This document shows, one piece after another, positions 54,227 through 64,000 of a DNA stretch of 64,000 bases. A model generated the notes under the pieces. It saw nothing but the letters and a program-made list of their open reading frames with translations, was not told the DNA's origin and searched no databases. Positions within the stretch are counted from its first letter, which is position 1. The number at the start of each line of letters is the position of its first letter. A program made the translations under genes and the position numbers. Source of the DNA: Alphaproteobacteria bacterium (lineage in GTDB: Bacteria; Pseudomonadota; Alphaproteobacteria; Micavibrionales; Micavibrionaceae); contig JAUHVY010000002.1 of assembly GCA_030424975.1 (NCBI GenBank), positions 558,001 through 622,000 on the forward strand, read 5' to 3'.

Positions 54227-55803
54227 AGAGCCATAAACAAACCGCCGTCATTTATGCCCGCGTATCCTCGGTCAAACAGGTTAAAAAAGGCGATGGCCTC
54301 GGATCACAAGAAACCAGATGCCGCGAATATGCCGACCACAAACAATACCAAGTGATAGAAGTCTTCCGCGATGAGGGCGTATCAGGAAGTTTAATCAATC
54401 GCCCGGGCATGCAAGCCATGCTCAAATTCCTCAAAAAGCATAAACATGAAAACCCCGTTGTCATCATTGATGATATCAGCCGCCTTGCGCGTGACCTTGA
54501 GGCACATATTCAGCTTCGTACAGCCATAGGTGACGCGGGCGGCAAGCTCGAAAGCCCGTCCATCGAGTTTGGCGAGGATTCCGATAGCAAATTGGTTGAA
54601 AACCTTCTCGCTAGTGTCTCGCAGCATCACCGCCAAAAGAACACCGAACAAGTCAAAAACCGCATGCGCGCCCGTGTGCTCAATGGCTATTGGGTGTTTT
54701 ATCCGCCGACAGGATACAAATATGAGCGCGTCAGTGGTCACGGTAAAATGCTCGTGCGTGATGAGCCTATGGCCTCAATCATTCAAGAAGGCTTGCTTGG
54801 CTTTGCATCAGGGCGCTTTGAGAGCATTGCAGAGCTGACACGCTTCTTTGATCTCTATCCAGAATTTCCAAGAATGCGAAACGGTAAAGTGAACGTGCAG
54901 CGCGTTTCAGACCTGCTGCGCCGCGTTCTCTATTCTGGCTATATCGATGTGCCGCAATGGGGAATATCGCTCCATCCTGCCAAGCATGAACCGCTGATTA
55001 GCTATGAAGACTTTCAAAGGATACAAGAGCGCTTGGACGGACGCGCCAAAGCCCCGATGAAGGCGAATATCAAAGATGACTTCCCCTTGCGCGGTTTTGT
55101 GACATGTGGCTGTTGCGATCGGCCTTTAACCTCTTGCTGGTCAAAGGGGCGCAACACGAAATACCCGTATTATCTCTGCTCTAATAAAAGCTGCGCTGAA
55201 TACGGCAAATCCATTCGTAAGGCGCAAATGGAAGAAGAATTCCTAGAGATTGTACGCAGCCTCAAGCCGTCACCCAAAACATTCTACATGGCGCTCGATA
55301 TCTTTGATCAGCTTTGGAAGGATCGCCAAGGCCAAGCCAAAGACCAAACAAAGGCGCTGAAACAGCAACTTGCGCTGATTGATAGAAAGGTCAATCAATT
55401 CTTAGATCGTATTGTAGAGGCGGATAATGCGATTTTAATCGACACCTATGAGGATAAGATCAGAAGCCTGCAAGAAGAGAAGCTGATTATGGATGAAAAG
55501 ATCAAAAATTGCGGTCGTCCGATAGAGAGCTTCGAGGATACTTTTAGAACCGCTATTACATTCCTTGGAAACCCGCTTAAACTGTGGGAAAGCGAGTGTA
55601 TCGAACAGCGTAGAATGCTGCTTCGAATGGCATTTGCGGACAAGATTTCTTACGACAGAAATCACGGTTTTAGAACCGCCGCTTTCTCGCAGCCATTCTC
55701 GCTTTTAGCCGATTTACGGGAGGGAAATAATGAAATGGTGGAGGGGGCAGGATTCGAACCTGCGTACGCTTACGCGGGCGGAGTTACAATCCGCTGCCTT
55801 TAA
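54223..55803 (+). CDS. Large serine recombinase
   Basis: Site-specific recombinase of about 500 residues. Seen: resolvase catalytic domain (AVIYARVSSVKQ with the catalytic Ser near residue 15, VIIDDISRLAR), recombinase domain (about 185-290), zinc-ribbon (CGCCDRPLTSC...LCSNKSC, about 300-330) and a C-terminal coiled coil. It inserts or excises DNA at short att sites. The last 22 residues (MVEGAGFEPAYAYAGG...) are encoded by the antisense strand of tRNA-Tyr, a familiar artefact-like tail showing that the gene runs into the integration site. Confidence 0.93.
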   Translation: MKSHKQTAVIYARVSSVKQVKKGDGLGSQETRCREYADHKQYQVIEVFRDEGVSGSLINRPGMQAMLKFLKKHKHENPVVIIDDISRLARDLEAHIQLRTAIGDAGGKLESPSIEFGEDSDSKLVENLLASVSQHHRQKNTEQVKNRMRARVLNGYWVFYPPTGYKYERVSGHGKMLVRDEPMASIIQEGLLGFASGRFESIAELTRFFDLYPEFPRMRNGKVNVQRVSDLLRRVLYSGYIDVPQWGISLHPAKHEPLISYEDFQRIQERLDGRAKAPMKANIKDDFPLRGFVTCGCCDRPLTSCWSKGRNTKYPYYLCSNKSCAEYGKSIRKAQMEEEFLEIVRSLKPSPKTFYMALDIFDQLWKDRQGQAKDQTKALKQQLALIDRKVNQFLDRIVEADNAILIDTYEDKIRSLQEEKLIMDEKIKNCGRPIESFEDTFRTAITFLGNPLKLWESECIEQRRMLLRMAFADKISYDRNHGFRTAAFSQPFSLLADLREGNNEMVEGAGFEPAYAYAGGVTIRCL

Positions 55804-55821
55804 CCACTCGACCACCCCTCC
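55736..55821 (-). tRNA. tRNA-Tyr (anticodon GTA)
   Basis: An 86-base class II tRNA with encoded CCA. The acceptor arms are GGAGGGG and CCCCTCC; the anticodon stem GCGGA/TCCGC has loop TTGTAAC, anticodon GTA; a long variable arm (CCGCGTAAGCG) and T-arm GGTTCGAATCC follow. The convergent serine recombinase frame extends over its 3' two-thirds, consistent with integration next to this tRNA. Confidence 0.95.
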
Positions 55822-56109
55822 AACAAAGATGCGATCTGACGCATGGTTAAAACTAAGACAGCAGAAAAGAGATTTTTATGCCTTCTGTCAAGTAGGAATT
55901 CTCAAAATCATTGATCTTTTTATGAGTTTTTTATCATCCTCATGCGTTCGCCTTGAAATGAGCCAGTTTAAATATGGCGAATGCGTCTTGGTAGACAACA
56001 AATTTTAAAACAGAATTGCAAAATCTTTATTTCTGTCGCTTGTGGTGGTAGTGTACTAAGCGATACATAAGAAGCGACCGCGAGACGGCGATTACAAAAG
56101 GAAAAGAAC

Positions 56110-56856
56110 ATGGCGAAAAAGGGTACATCCATTGAATCTATGGCGGCGGCAACACAAAGTATTGTCGATTTTTCCGGGCATGGAGCGTCATTAGGTGCAG
56201 CCGGTTATCGTGTCGCAAGTGACCATCCGGATAATTGTGAGTTTTTGGGTGAGCCGGGACAGAGTATTGCTATTTCACCGGGTAAAGACGGTTTTGAATC
56301 GATGCTTGTTGGTGTGGCGTGGGATAATATCCGCATTGAGAATTCCGGCTTGTTCGGTCGTTGGTTTAAAAAGGTACGCAAGATCGGTGTCGATTTGGAT
56401 ATCGGTTGTTTATACGAATTAAAGGACGGCACGCGCGGATCTATTCAGGCATTTGGTGAAAAATTCGGTGATTTTAATGAGGCGCCTTATATCTCATTGT
56501 CCGGGGATGAGCGCACAGGTGATGCCGAAGGGCATGATGAGTACATGCTTGTGAACGGCCGTAAATGGGATGAGATTAAGCGTATGCTGGTTTACATTTA
56601 TATTTATAAAGGCGCGCCGAGTTGGTCTGATATTAAGCCGCAGGTGGTTATAGACGTGCCGGGTGAGAGTGATCTTTATGTGACTTTGAGCGCACATGAT
56701 GACAATTTGTGTTTGTGCGCGGTGGGTGAGCTTGAGAATGTGCGCGGTGGTATTAAACTGACCAACCGCACGGAATATTTCCCGGGTCACGAAGAAATGG
56801 ATCGCGCCTTTGGTTACGGCCTTGAATGGGCAGACGGTCAAAAGCGCCCTGCTTAA
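56110..56856 (+). CDS. TerD-family stress protein
   Basis: A 248-residue protein with the TerD/CABP fold: the calcium-loop-type segments KIGVDLDIGCLYELKDG and ISLSGDERTGDAEGHDEYMLVNG, plus a longer N-terminus than classical TerD (about 190 residues). Ter proteins are linked to tellurite resistance, phage defence and envelope stress. A GTCGCTT/AAGCGAC inverted repeat lies in the 288-base gap upstream (otherwise featureless). Two genes downstream is another TerD-like gene. Confidence 0.9.
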   Translation: MAKKGTSIESMAAATQSIVDFSGHGASLGAAGYRVASDHPDNCEFLGEPGQSIAISPGKDGFESMLVGVAWDNIRIENSGLFGRWFKKVRKIGVDLDIGCLYELKDGTRGSIQAFGEKFGDFNEAPYISLSGDERTGDAEGHDEYMLVNGRKWDEIKRMLVYIYIYKGAPSWSDIKPQVVIDVPGESDLYVTLSAHDDNLCLCAVGELENVRGGIKLTNRTEYFPGHEEMDRAFGYGLEWADGQKRPA

Positions 56857-56903
56857 TATTTTTTCATTAAGAATTTTAAAAACATCGGGAAGTCTGAAAC
56901 GAC

Positions 56904-57884
56904 ATGACAGAGTTAACGTATTACGACACAACAATCTTGGCTCTGGGCGCGTTGTTTTTGGGCATTATTATGCTGGTGAAGGGTGGTAATTGGGCGATTG
57001 ATGCGGCCGTTTTTATCGCCAATAAATACGGCATTTCACCGATGGTTGTGGGTTTTACCATTATCGCCTTCGGTACATCTTTGCCCGAATTGGTGGTTTC
57101 AACTGTCGCGAACTTAAAAGGTTCGCCGGGGATTGCGCTGGGTAATGTACTGGGGTCAAATATTGCCAATATTTTACTTGTTCTTGGGGCGACGGCGGTT
57201 TTTGCGACATTGAAGACGCAGATTAATCGTGCCTTGTTCCGTGACGTCGGCTTTATGATTTTAGCAACCATCTTACTTGCTGCGCTTTTGAATTATGGCG
57301 AGGTTACTCGTCCTGTCGGTATATGCATGGTTGTTGTATTGCTGATTTATGTTTTGGTGCAATTCATGACCACCAAAGAAGAGGATTATGTTGGTGAAGA
57401 GGTCGATGATGCAGAGTTTAAAAGCACGCCCTTTGCTTATGCGACACTGTTTGTCGGTTTAATGTGTATTGCTGTCGGCGCGGAATTTTTGGTTAAAGGT
57501 GCAAATGTCAGTGCGATGCTTATTGGGGTGCCTGAGGATATTATCGCGTTGAGTATTATTGCGCTGGGGACATCCCTACCGGAACTTTCGACCAGCATCA
57601 TCGCTGCCCGTAAAAAGCAAACAGATATGGTGATCGGTAATATCGTCGGATCGAATGTCTTTAATATTATGATGATTATCGGTTTTGCATCGAGTATTGC
57701 GCCGATAACGCAGGGCAGTTTCGCACCGCAACTGGCTGTTTTTGACGTTTGGTTAACACTTGCGGTTGGAATTGTTTTCTCGGCGCTTTTGTTCATACGC
57801 GGCAAGATTGACCGTATGACTGGTATTTTCTTTTTCTTAAGCTATATTATCTATAACATATATATTTACAGCGTGAATATTTAG
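56904..57884 (+). CDS. Calcium/sodium (or cation/proton) antiporter, YrbG family
   Basis: A 326-residue inner-membrane CaCA-superfamily protein with about ten hydrophobic segments and the two alpha-repeat motifs AFGTSLPELVVSTVANL (with GNVLGSNIANILLVLG) and ALGTSLPELSTSIIAARK (with GNIVGSNVFNIMMIIG), whose Glu residues bind the cation. It lies between two TerD-family genes on the same strand. Since TerD binds calcium, a shared calcium-related stress function is plausible. Confidence 0.92.
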   Translation: MTELTYYDTTILALGALFLGIIMLVKGGNWAIDAAVFIANKYGISPMVVGFTIIAFGTSLPELVVSTVANLKGSPGIALGNVLGSNIANILLVLGATAVFATLKTQINRALFRDVGFMILATILLAALLNYGEVTRPVGICMVVVLLIYVLVQFMTTKEEDYVGEEVDDAEFKSTPFAYATLFVGLMCIAVGAEFLVKGANVSAMLIGVPEDIIALSIIALGTSLPELSTSIIAARKKQTDMVIGNIVGSNVFNIMMIIGFASSIAPITQGSFAPQLAVFDVWLTLAVGIVFSALLFIRGKIDRMTGIFFFLSYIIYNIYIYSVNI

Positions 57885-57922
57885 CACGCATGATAAACTG
57901 ATTAACGAAGGCACTAAATTAC

Positions 57923-58564
57923 ATGGTTGATATTTTTGATCCCTCCTATGGTGAAGAAATCGAGATTAAGGTTTCTGATAACCGCATCAAAAAAGGCGAA
58001 GATGTAAATATCACGGCAAAAGATTTGACCATGACCCATGTCATGATTGGTGTTGGTTGGCAGCTTAATGCATTCGATGCCGATACGCTTGATGTAGACG
58101 TAAGTTGTTTTCTACTCAACAAAGATATGAAAACCCGCATGAACGAGGATTTCGTTTTTTATAATAACCTTCAGGATCTTGAGGGGGCTGTTGTACACAA
58201 TGGTGACAACCTGACAGGTGCCGGAGATGGTGATGATGAAAGTATTTCTATCGATTTGAATGCGCTTTCATATGATATCACAAAGGTTATGTTTGTATTT
58301 TCAATCTATCGCGGTGAAGAAAAAGAGCAATCTCTGTCCAGTATTCGTAACGGTTATATTCGTGTTGTGAATGCTTCAAACGGACAGGAATTATTGCGCT
58401 ATGAGCTTAATGACGACGTTGAAGACCGTAAGGAAACGGGAATGCTCGTTGCGTCGCTCAATCGTGAGGGGCCGAAGTGGCATTTTGAAGCTGTCGGCGT
58501 TCCGGTTGAAGGCGGCTTGGCAAAAATAGCGACCGATTATGATATGATTGTTCACGCGGGATAG
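57923..58564 (+). CDS. TerD-family stress protein
   Basis: A 213-residue TerD-like protein: VMIGVGWQLNAFDADTLDVDVSCFLLNKD, then the acidic HNGDNLTGAGDGDDESISIDLNAL that forms the calcium site, and the closing GPKWHFEAVGVPVEGGL. Closer to standard TerD than the copy at 56110. It follows the antiporter by 38 bases, so the three genes are probably an operon. Confidence 0.93.
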   Translation: MVDIFDPSYGEEIEIKVSDNRIKKGEDVNITAKDLTMTHVMIGVGWQLNAFDADTLDVDVSCFLLNKDMKTRMNEDFVFYNNLQDLEGAVVHNGDNLTGAGDGDDESISIDLNALSYDITKVMFVFSIYRGEEKEQSLSSIRNGYIRVVNASNGQELLRYELNDDVEDRKETGMLVASLNREGPKWHFEAVGVPVEGGLAKIATDYDMIVHAG

Positions 58565-58600
58565 TGCGTTAAACAGCAGAGAAATTCTAGAAATTGCTGG

Positions 58601-59119
58601 CTAGTTTTTCATGCCCATGGCCATAGGCTTTTGTTGTACCTTGAAGCCTTTCTTGCCCACGCGGCCGCGACGACCACGACCACCGCGCGTGTCATCAGTT
58701 AGTTCGGATTCAATCAACCCATCAATATCCGGAAGCTCACCCATTTGAATGGCGCCGATACACAAGGTAAAGAATTCACACCCGCGTTCGCCCCAACTAT
58801 GAATCTTATTCCGGTAATCCTCGCCTTTAACGAACATAACTGTTGCTGACCAAATTTGTTCTTTTGACGGTAAAAAACGCATCATCATAATTTGTTCGGG
58901 GCCGGCATAAGTCATTTCATCCTCATACCGGGCATCATCTTCATCGTGGAGGAATTGAATTTCAAGTTCGACATCCGATGCGCCGGGACCTACGCGCACT
59001 TCCGCACTGCAGGTAATGCCTGATTCGTTGTCGTACAGAAACCACGGACGGGTCTCATAGGGTTGTAGTTCGTGACCAACCCCTAATTTTTCCATTAGAT
59101 CTTTATATTCAACGCGCAT
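58601..59119 (-). CDS. Protein of unknown function with RG-rich tail
   Basis: A 172-residue acidic protein whose last 30 residues turn basic and Gly/Arg-rich (RGGRGRRGRVGKKG), a likely nucleic-acid- or protein-binding tail. The body (YDNESGITCSAEVRVGPG, LPSKEQIWSATVMFV) is beta-rich. No family recognised. It is convergent with the second TerD gene; a link to the Ter operon is only positional. Confidence 0.6.
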   Translation of the reverse strand: MRVEYKDLMEKLGVGHELQPYETRPWFLYDNESGITCSAEVRVGPGASDVELEIQFLHDEDDARYEDEMTYAGPEQIMMMRFLPSKEQIWSATVMFVKGEDYRNKIHSWGERGCEFFTLCIGAIQMGELPDIDGLIESELTDDTRGGRGRRGRVGKKGFKVQQKPMAMGMKN

Positions 59120-59288
59120 ATCTTAAATAATAAACATTTTCCAAAAGGTATGAATACAAAAAAATACAAACTTTGGTAATTAAATAAAATTTGTTAATAT
59201 TTTTTTGATGTAAACTGGGTAAAAATGATTATGAATTTTTGATAGGCGCCCTTTTTCTCAAAGGGCTTCGTGTGTGAAAGAGGTCTAT

Positions 59289-60329
59289 GTGATATATCGT
59301 TTATATATCTTGTTTTTTATCTTTTCTGTAACGTTCGGTTTGGTTTTGCCTGTTATGGCACAGAGCAATAAAATTGTTTCGACGGTGTCTGTCCTGGACA
59401 CAACAACGTTAATGACAGAAGATTCGCAAATTTCATTATGGGGTATAAAGCCTTATAGCGCGGGCGTCCCCTTATTGGAAGTTAAGTATCGCGATCTCTT
59501 GGAAGATAAAATCGGTGTACATGCCGTCACATGTTTCATTAAAGAAGTGATTGATTCGGGTTATGCGGCACAGTGCTTGAATTATGAAGAAGACGACCTT
59601 GCTATTTTTCTCCTGAAAGAGGGGGTCGCAACCGTAGACAGGCAGGTTATTCATGCTTCGGAATTGAGGGAGACGTATCTGCTTGCTGAAAAGCAGGGGC
59701 GCCTTGGCAAAAAAGGGTTGTGGTCAGACGAGCATGAAAAAATTGTTAATGTCAGTGAGCGCCAGAGTGAAAATGTTTTAATGGCGTCTTTTATCTTGAT
59801 GGCAGTATTTGTTCTTGCATTAGGTGTTTTAATTTTCTTTGTGATCAGAAGCTTTGGACAAGTGATGGATGTACAGAAAAAATCCATGAGCCTGGCAGAG
59901 CGTGAAAATATGATCAAAGATAGAGAGCGGTCAGTTGTCGCTGCGATGATTAGCTCGGAAATTTCTGAAAATCAGTCGAAGATCGAGGCGTATTTATTAG
60001 TTTATGAGGAAACATTAAAGGATTTGGATTCGTCTGCACCGAAATATAAAACGTCCGGAGATCTAATACAGAAGCAACCGTCGCTTAGCCGTACTGTTTT
60101 TGATGGGAACACGCATAAGCTTGATGGTTTTGGCGGGCCTCTCGCCAGCGCGATTATTCATTATTATGCACGTATTAAAACGACACCTGATTATTATGAT
60201 GTGACGCCTGATACACCGCTGACTGAGGTTAAGCTTGTTGTTAGTGATATTCTGGAGCGGGCACGAAAATTAGAGGAAATATCGAAAGATGTTCTTGAAA
60301 AAATCGGGCAGTACGGGTTGTTAAAATAA
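59289..60329 (+). CDS. Membrane protein with inactive SNase-like domain
   Basis: About 346 residues from GTG 59289 (AAAGAGG ahead; a GTG at 59274 is also possible but its ribosome-binding site is in a hairpin GCCCTTT/AAAGGGC). A signal peptide (to VMAQS) is followed by a staphylococcal nuclease-like domain (about 30-150) lacking the catalytic residues ([11 protein letters not shown] in place of the usual DxPE context). Next come a membrane helix (about 170-195), a coiled coil and a soluble cytoplasmic tail. Probably a structural or binding protein. It overlaps the convergent xseA by nine bases. Confidence 0.7.
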   Translation: MIYRLYILFFIFSVTFGLVLPVMAQSNKIVSTVSVLDTTTLMTEDSQISLWGIKPYSAGVPLLEVKYRDLLEDKIGVHAVTCFIKEVIDSGYAAQCLNYEEDDLAIFLLKEGVATVDRQVIHASELRETYLLAEKQGRLGKKGLWSDEHEKIVNVSERQSENVLMASFILMAVFVLALGVLIFFVIRSFGQVMDVQKKSMSLAERENMIKDRERSVVAAMISSEISENQSKIEAYLLVYEETLKDLDSSAPKYKTSGDLIQKQPSLSRTVFDGNTHKLDGFGGPLASAIIHYYARIKTTPDYYDVTPDTPLTEVKLVVSDILERARKLEEISKDVLEKIGQYGLLK

Positions 60330-61889
60330 ACTTCCCTGATCAGTCTTTTGTGTGGGTAGAGGAGGAGCGGGGGCATCCTCCTTTGTTTTTGCAGGTTCGC
60401 TTTTCCGGTTCTTATTAATTGTCGCTCCGAGAATTTGATCATCCGCAAATTCTAAATTGATATGATCGCCATTTTGTAAAACTTGCGACTTTGTCACTGC
60501 AATTCCGTTTTTGTCGCGAACGACAACATAGCCGCGTTTCAATACATTTTTGAAGGATAGTAGCTCTAATTTCTCAGAAGCGGATGCGAGGCGATCGGTC
60601 TTGCCCTTAATGTCACGCATATAGGTGCTTTGTAGCATATCGCTGGCACGGCTCAATTTTTCGTCGGCATATTTAATCTGCACATGCGGAGATCGCAATT
60701 TACTTTGTAATTGCCCGATCTTGTTTTCTTTGGTGCTTAAGAATCTGTTATATGCATTATCAATTCTCAAAGCAGACCGCTCAAGCTGCGCTTGCTTTTT
60801 GTCAATCACGGTTTTTGGGTGTGTGATGCGTGATGCGATTGTATTTAATGCGTGGTTTTTTTTATGAATATAATTTTGCAGGTAATGATCAATCTTGTCA
60901 CCTATACGATCAAGGCGCTGCACTTTTGTTTCCAGTAATCGCGCGGGGTCACCAAGGCGCGCCGCCATGGATTCAGTGCGGTGACGTTTTTCCGATATCG
61001 TACGTAGTATGCCGTTTTGCAAACGTTTTTCATTATCTGCAATTTGCGCCATTAAATTGATGCGTACGGGTACGGCCATTTCGGCTGCGCCGGTCGGGGT
61101 TGGGGCGCGTAAATCTGCCGCATAATCAATAAGGGTGGTGTCCGTCTCATGCCCAACGGCAGATATAATGGGAATAATGCTGCCTGCGGCGGCGCGCGTT
61201 ACATTTTCTTCGTTAAACGGCATTAAATCTTCGAGTGATCCTCCACCGCGCGCCACAATAATGACATCGGGGCGGGTGGCTTCGGGCATGGCATTGAAAC
61301 CATTAATGGCGTCGGTAATTTCTTTATCGGCGCCTTCACCCTGTACCTTTACCGGCCACACCAGAACATGGCGCGGAAAACGATCTTGCAGCCTGTGCAA
61401 AATATCTCTGATAACGGCACCTGTCGGTGATGTAACAACACCGATTCGTTTAGGTAGAAACGGCAATTTCTTTTTTCGCTCGGGTGCAAAAAGTCCTTCT
61501 GCTGCAAGGCGCTTTTTTCGCTCTTCCAGCATTTTGAGTAACGCTCCTTCGCCGGCCAGTTCCATTGAATCGATAACCAGTTGGTATTTAGAGCTTCCGG
61601 GATAGGTTGTCATCTTGCCGGTGCATATAACCTCAAGTCCTTCTTCAGGGCGCAAGGATAGTTTTGATAGGACACCCTTCCAGCACACGGCATCAATGAC
61701 GGCATTTTCATCTTTTAAACTTGTGTATAGGTGGCCCGACTTCGGAATGGATACACGAGAAAGTTCACCGCGCACACGTACACGCCCATATGTCTCTTCC
61801 ACTGTGCGTTTAACGGAAAAGGCAAGTTCGGAAACAGAGAATTCAGGGATGTTCCCAAAGAGGTTCGATTGTGCGTTATTGTTACTCAT
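60321..61889 (-). CDS. xseA: Exodeoxyribonuclease VII large subunit
   Basis: Degrades single-stranded DNA together with XseB. About 522 residues from MSNNNAQSN at 61889; a longer frame to 61973 is rejected because it runs through the divergent putA promoter. Seen: the OB-fold ([23 protein letters not shown]), the catalytic-domain motifs [14 protein letters not shown] and [43 protein letters not shown], and the long coiled-coil C-terminus. The small subunit gene is not in the window. Confidence 0.96.
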   Translation of the reverse strand: MSNNNAQSNLFGNIPEFSVSELAFSVKRTVEETYGRVRVRGELSRVSIPKSGHLYTSLKDENAVIDAVCWKGVLSKLSLRPEEGLEVICTGKMTTYPGSSKYQLVIDSMELAGEGALLKMLEERKKRLAAEGLFAPERKKKLPFLPKRIGVVTSPTGAVIRDILHRLQDRFPRHVLVWPVKVQGEGADKEITDAINGFNAMPEATRPDVIIVARGGGSLEDLMPFNEENVTRAAAGSIIPIISAVGHETDTTLIDYAADLRAPTPTGAAEMAVPVRINLMAQIADNEKRLQNGILRTISEKRHRTESMAARLGDPARLLETKVQRLDRIGDKIDHYLQNYIHKKNHALNTIASRITHPKTVIDKKQAQLERSALRIDNAYNRFLSTKENKIGQLQSKLRSPHVQIKYADEKLSRASDMLQSTYMRDIKGKTDRLASASEKLELLSFKNVLKRGYVVVRDKNGIAVTKSQVLQNGDHINLEFADDQILGATINKNRKSEPAKTKEDAPAPPLPTQKTDQGSLF

Positions 61890-61949
61890 AATTCGGATCA
61901 TACGATTAAAAAAGAGGAATTTCCAGCTATTCCGTGATAATATAATCGC

Positions 61950-64000
61950 ATGATATATCCTTTCTCTTCTCACTTATATAAAGATGAAAATGAGGTCGTG
62001 AATGACCTCTTGCAAACGCTTGATTGGTCGGGTGATATGGCAGCTTCCGTTCACGGGCAGGCTGTAAATCTTGTCGAGGCTACGCGCGCACAAAAGGGGC
62101 GTGGTGGGCAGCTTGAAGCATTCTTGCAAGAATTTTCACTGAATACTGAAGAGGGACTCGCCATGATGTGTCTGGCTGAGGCTTTGCTGCGTATTCCTGA
62201 TGCGAAAACCGCGAATATGCTGATTAAGGACAAGGTCGCGGCGGCGAATTGGTTGCAAAAACAAGGTGACGGGCCAAAAGATTGGGTGACTAAGGCGGCA
62301 GGGGTCGGTATGGCGCTGACGCGTAAAGCCCTCGATAGTTCGTTGTCGAAATTGGGTGAGCCTGTTATTCGCGAGGCGATGCTTCGTGCAATGCAAATGA
62401 TGGGCAAACAATTTGTCCTTGGGACTGATATAGCTGATGCACTGGCGCATGCGCGTCAATGGGAGCGCCAAGGCTATCGCATGTCTTATGATATGTTGGG
62501 TGAGGGCGCGAGGGAACGTACGGCTGCCGCTACATATTTTGAATCATACCTCGCGGCAATTGCTGCCATATCGGCTAAAAACAGCCGATCAAATGACGTT
62601 AAGGCGGGGATATCCGTGAAGTTAAGTGCGTTGCATCCGCGATACACATACACACAACGTGCGCAATGTATTCCAGAGATTACGGAAATGTTGAGGCAGT
62701 TATGCATGGCGGCAAAGAAAGCAGATATGCCGTTGACGGTTGACGCCGAAGAGGCGGCGCGTTTGGATATTTCGGTATCAATAATTGAAAATATTTTGCG
62801 TGATCCTGATCTTGCTGGGTGGGATGGTTTTGGCTTGGCGGTGCAGGCATATCAAAAACGATGCTTGCCTTTGATTGATTATATCGCCTCTATCGCTCGT
62901 GAGCAGGGGCGGAAAATTCAGATGCGTCTGGTTAAGGGCGCGTATTGGGATACCGAGGTCAAGTTAGCGCAAATTGGTGGTATGCCCGAATACCCTGTGT
63001 TCACTCGTAAGTGTAATACCGATCTATCGTATTTAACATGTGCGCAGGCCATGTTTGCGCATGCTGATGTGGTTTATCCTATGTTTGCCACGCATAATGC
63101 CCATACGGTTGCGGCAATTCGTGCTATGGCGCGTGGGAAGGTGTTTGAATTTCAACGTTTGCACGGTATGGGAGAGGGGCTGTATGTCTCTGTTATCGGT
63201 GATGATGATGTGAAGGTTAGTGTATATGCACCCGTGGGGCCGCATCGTGATTTGCTGCCGTATCTTGTGCGTCGCCTGTTGGAGAATGGTGCAAATTCAT
63301 CATTTGTGAACCAGCTTTTGGATAAGTCTATGCCTGCGGGTGATATCGTTCCTGACCCGGTGGCGCAGGTGCGTACGCATGAAAATCATCGTCATCCGGC
63401 GATACCGTTGCCTAAAAATATCTTTGGTGAGGAGCGTGCGAACTCAGATGGTATAGATTTCAATGATCCGTGCTCATCAAGGGATGTGGTGGCGTATGTG
63501 TCCAATAATGCCCAATTAGGTGTGCCTAAATCTATTGTTGAAGGCAAATATTTTGATGATATTGATGAGCGGTTCATCGATCGTGCGTTCCGTTTGTGCG
63601 CTGATGCGTTTCCTGCTTGGTGTGATCGTGATGTAACCCATCGCGCGGGGGTTTTAAACCGCATTGCTGATCTTCTGGAGCGTGATCGTGATGCGTTAAT
63701 ACGCGTGCTTGTGCATGAGGCGGGAAAAACGATGCCTGATGCTCGTGATGAGGTGCGCGAGGCGGTTGATTTCTGTCGTTATTATGCGGCGCAGGCGGAA
63801 AAAGATTTTGATAGGCGCGGTGTGCTAATGCCCGGTTATACGGGAGAAGATAATCGGTTGACCCTTCAAGGGCGGGGTGTATTTGTGTGTATATCGCCGT
63901 GGAATTTCCCGCTTGCGATATTTACGGGGCAGATTGTGGCGGCGCTGATGGCCGGAAATTGCGTGGTGGCGAAGCCTGCATCGCAAACCAGATTGATTGC
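61950..64000 (+). CDS. putA: Bifunctional proline dehydrogenase / P5C dehydrogenase PutA (5' part)
   Basis: Open from ATG 61950 to the right edge, so the end is missing. Oxidises proline to glutamate in two steps. Seen: the PRODH barrel (about residues 150-450) with [23 protein letters not shown] and [11 protein letters not shown] that bind FAD and proline, then the start of the aldehyde dehydrogenase domain with [19 protein letters not shown] and GNCVVAKPA for NAD binding. No strong ribosome-binding site. It is divergent from xseA, with 60 bases between starts. Confidence 0.95.
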   Translation, partial: MIYPFSSHLYKDENEVVNDLLQTLDWSGDMAASVHGQAVNLVEATRAQKGRGGQLEAFLQEFSLNTEEGLAMMCLAEALLRIPDAKTANMLIKDKVAAANWLQKQGDGPKDWVTKAAGVGMALTRKALDSSLSKLGEPVIREAMLRAMQMMGKQFVLGTDIADALAHARQWERQGYRMSYDMLGEGARERTAAATYFESYLAAIAAISAKNSRSNDVKAGISVKLSALHPRYTYTQRAQCIPEITEMLRQLCMAAKKADMPLTVDAEEAARLDISVSIIENILRDPDLAGWDGFGLAVQAYQKRCLPLIDYIASIAREQGRKIQMRLVKGAYWDTEVKLAQIGGMPEYPVFTRKCNTDLSYLTCAQAMFAHADVVYPMFATHNAHTVAAIRAMARGKVFEFQRLHGMGEGLYVSVIGDDDVKVSVYAPVGPHRDLLPYLVRRLLENGANSSFVNQLLDKSMPAGDIVPDPVAQVRTHENHRHPAIPLPKNIFGEERANSDGIDFNDPCSSRDVVAYVSNNAQLGVPKSIVEGKYFDDIDERFIDRAFRLCADAFPAWCDRDVTHRAGVLNRIADLLERDRDALIRVLVHEAGKTMPDARDEVREAVDFCRYYAAQAEKDFDRRGVLMPGYTGEDNRLTLQGRGVFVCISPWNFPLAIFTGQIVAALMAGNCVVAKPASQTRLI

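Larger units (their letters stand above)
52957..55803. mobile_element. Probable mobile segment: IR-flanked HEPN cassette plus serine recombinase at tRNA-Tyr
   Basis: Contains a 69-bp inverted-repeat pair around a HEPN-like gene, then a small gene and a large serine recombinase that runs into the 3' end of tRNA-Tyr. The left boundary is uncertain: I found no second copy of the tRNA-Tyr 3' end in the window, so the element may be an integrated remnant, or its other att site lies outside or has changed. Confidence 0.55.

Noticed and set aside
55730-56008. Plus-strand frame with GQDSNLRT over tRNA-Tyr
   Set aside because: Its recognisable part is the antisense of the tRNA, a known source of spurious protein frames.

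Overview
The window looks like a chromosomal segment of an alphaproteobacterium with a moderately AT-rich genome. The main evidence is the mutM - small secreted protein - rpsT - dnaA order, and the clustering of dnaA, dnaN, recF and gyrB with biotin genes. A DotL/DotM-like pair and an inverse autotransporter would fit a host- or prey-associated lineage such as Micavibrionales. That placement is an inference from gene content; no 16S gene is present.

Layout. 0-5.3 kb: an anchored unknown protein, mutM, a small secreted protein, rpsT, a long leader and dnaA, then a His-rich secreted protein. 5.4-12.9 kb: a biotin cluster (bioB, bioF, bioD, bioA) interrupted by two HEAT-like repeat genes and by a gap with clustered DnaA boxes (a candidate origin), and followed by a ferritin-like di-iron protein. 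13-23 kb: dnaN, recF, hisC, an ICMT-like methyltransferase, gyrB, elbB and an AraC/GyrI-like regulator. 23-28.8 kb: small unknown genes, argS, a DUF4116-type repeat protein and a Fic-fold protein with a ruined active site. 28.8-34.5 kb: a minus-strand cluster of DotM-like, one-membrane-pass, DotL-like and pilin-like genes; the DotL-like protein ends in a Pro/Ala-rich tail with six IFGG motifs. 34.7-46.7 kb: tRNA-Thr, a TsaE-like protein, several unknowns, a NhaP2-like antiporter, an M15-like peptidase, an Imm39-like protein, YchJ, a propeller gene split by a stop codon, a chemoreceptor and an RlmL-like methyltransferase.

46.7-52.9 kb: an inverse autotransporter adhesin with beta-helix and LamG-like domains; a nitric-oxide module (DUF1971 cupin, NsrR, Hmp) with a palindromic operator; and a guanidine-III riboswitch in front of the guanidinium exporter gdx. 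52.9-55.8 kb: a probable mobile segment. A HEPN-like gene lies between two 69-bp inverted repeats, followed by a small gene and a large serine recombinase whose end runs into tRNA-Tyr. 56-64 kb: two TerD-family genes around a Ca2+/Na+ exchanger, a membrane protein with an inactive SNase-like domain, xseA, and putA running off the right edge.

The best candidates for something undescribed are the inverted-repeat-flanked HEPN cassette next to the recombinase, the DotL-like protein with its repeated IFGG tail, and the di-iron protein behind bioA, which could take part in making the pimeloyl precursor of biotin. No database search was possible; family names rest on motifs read from the translated sequence.
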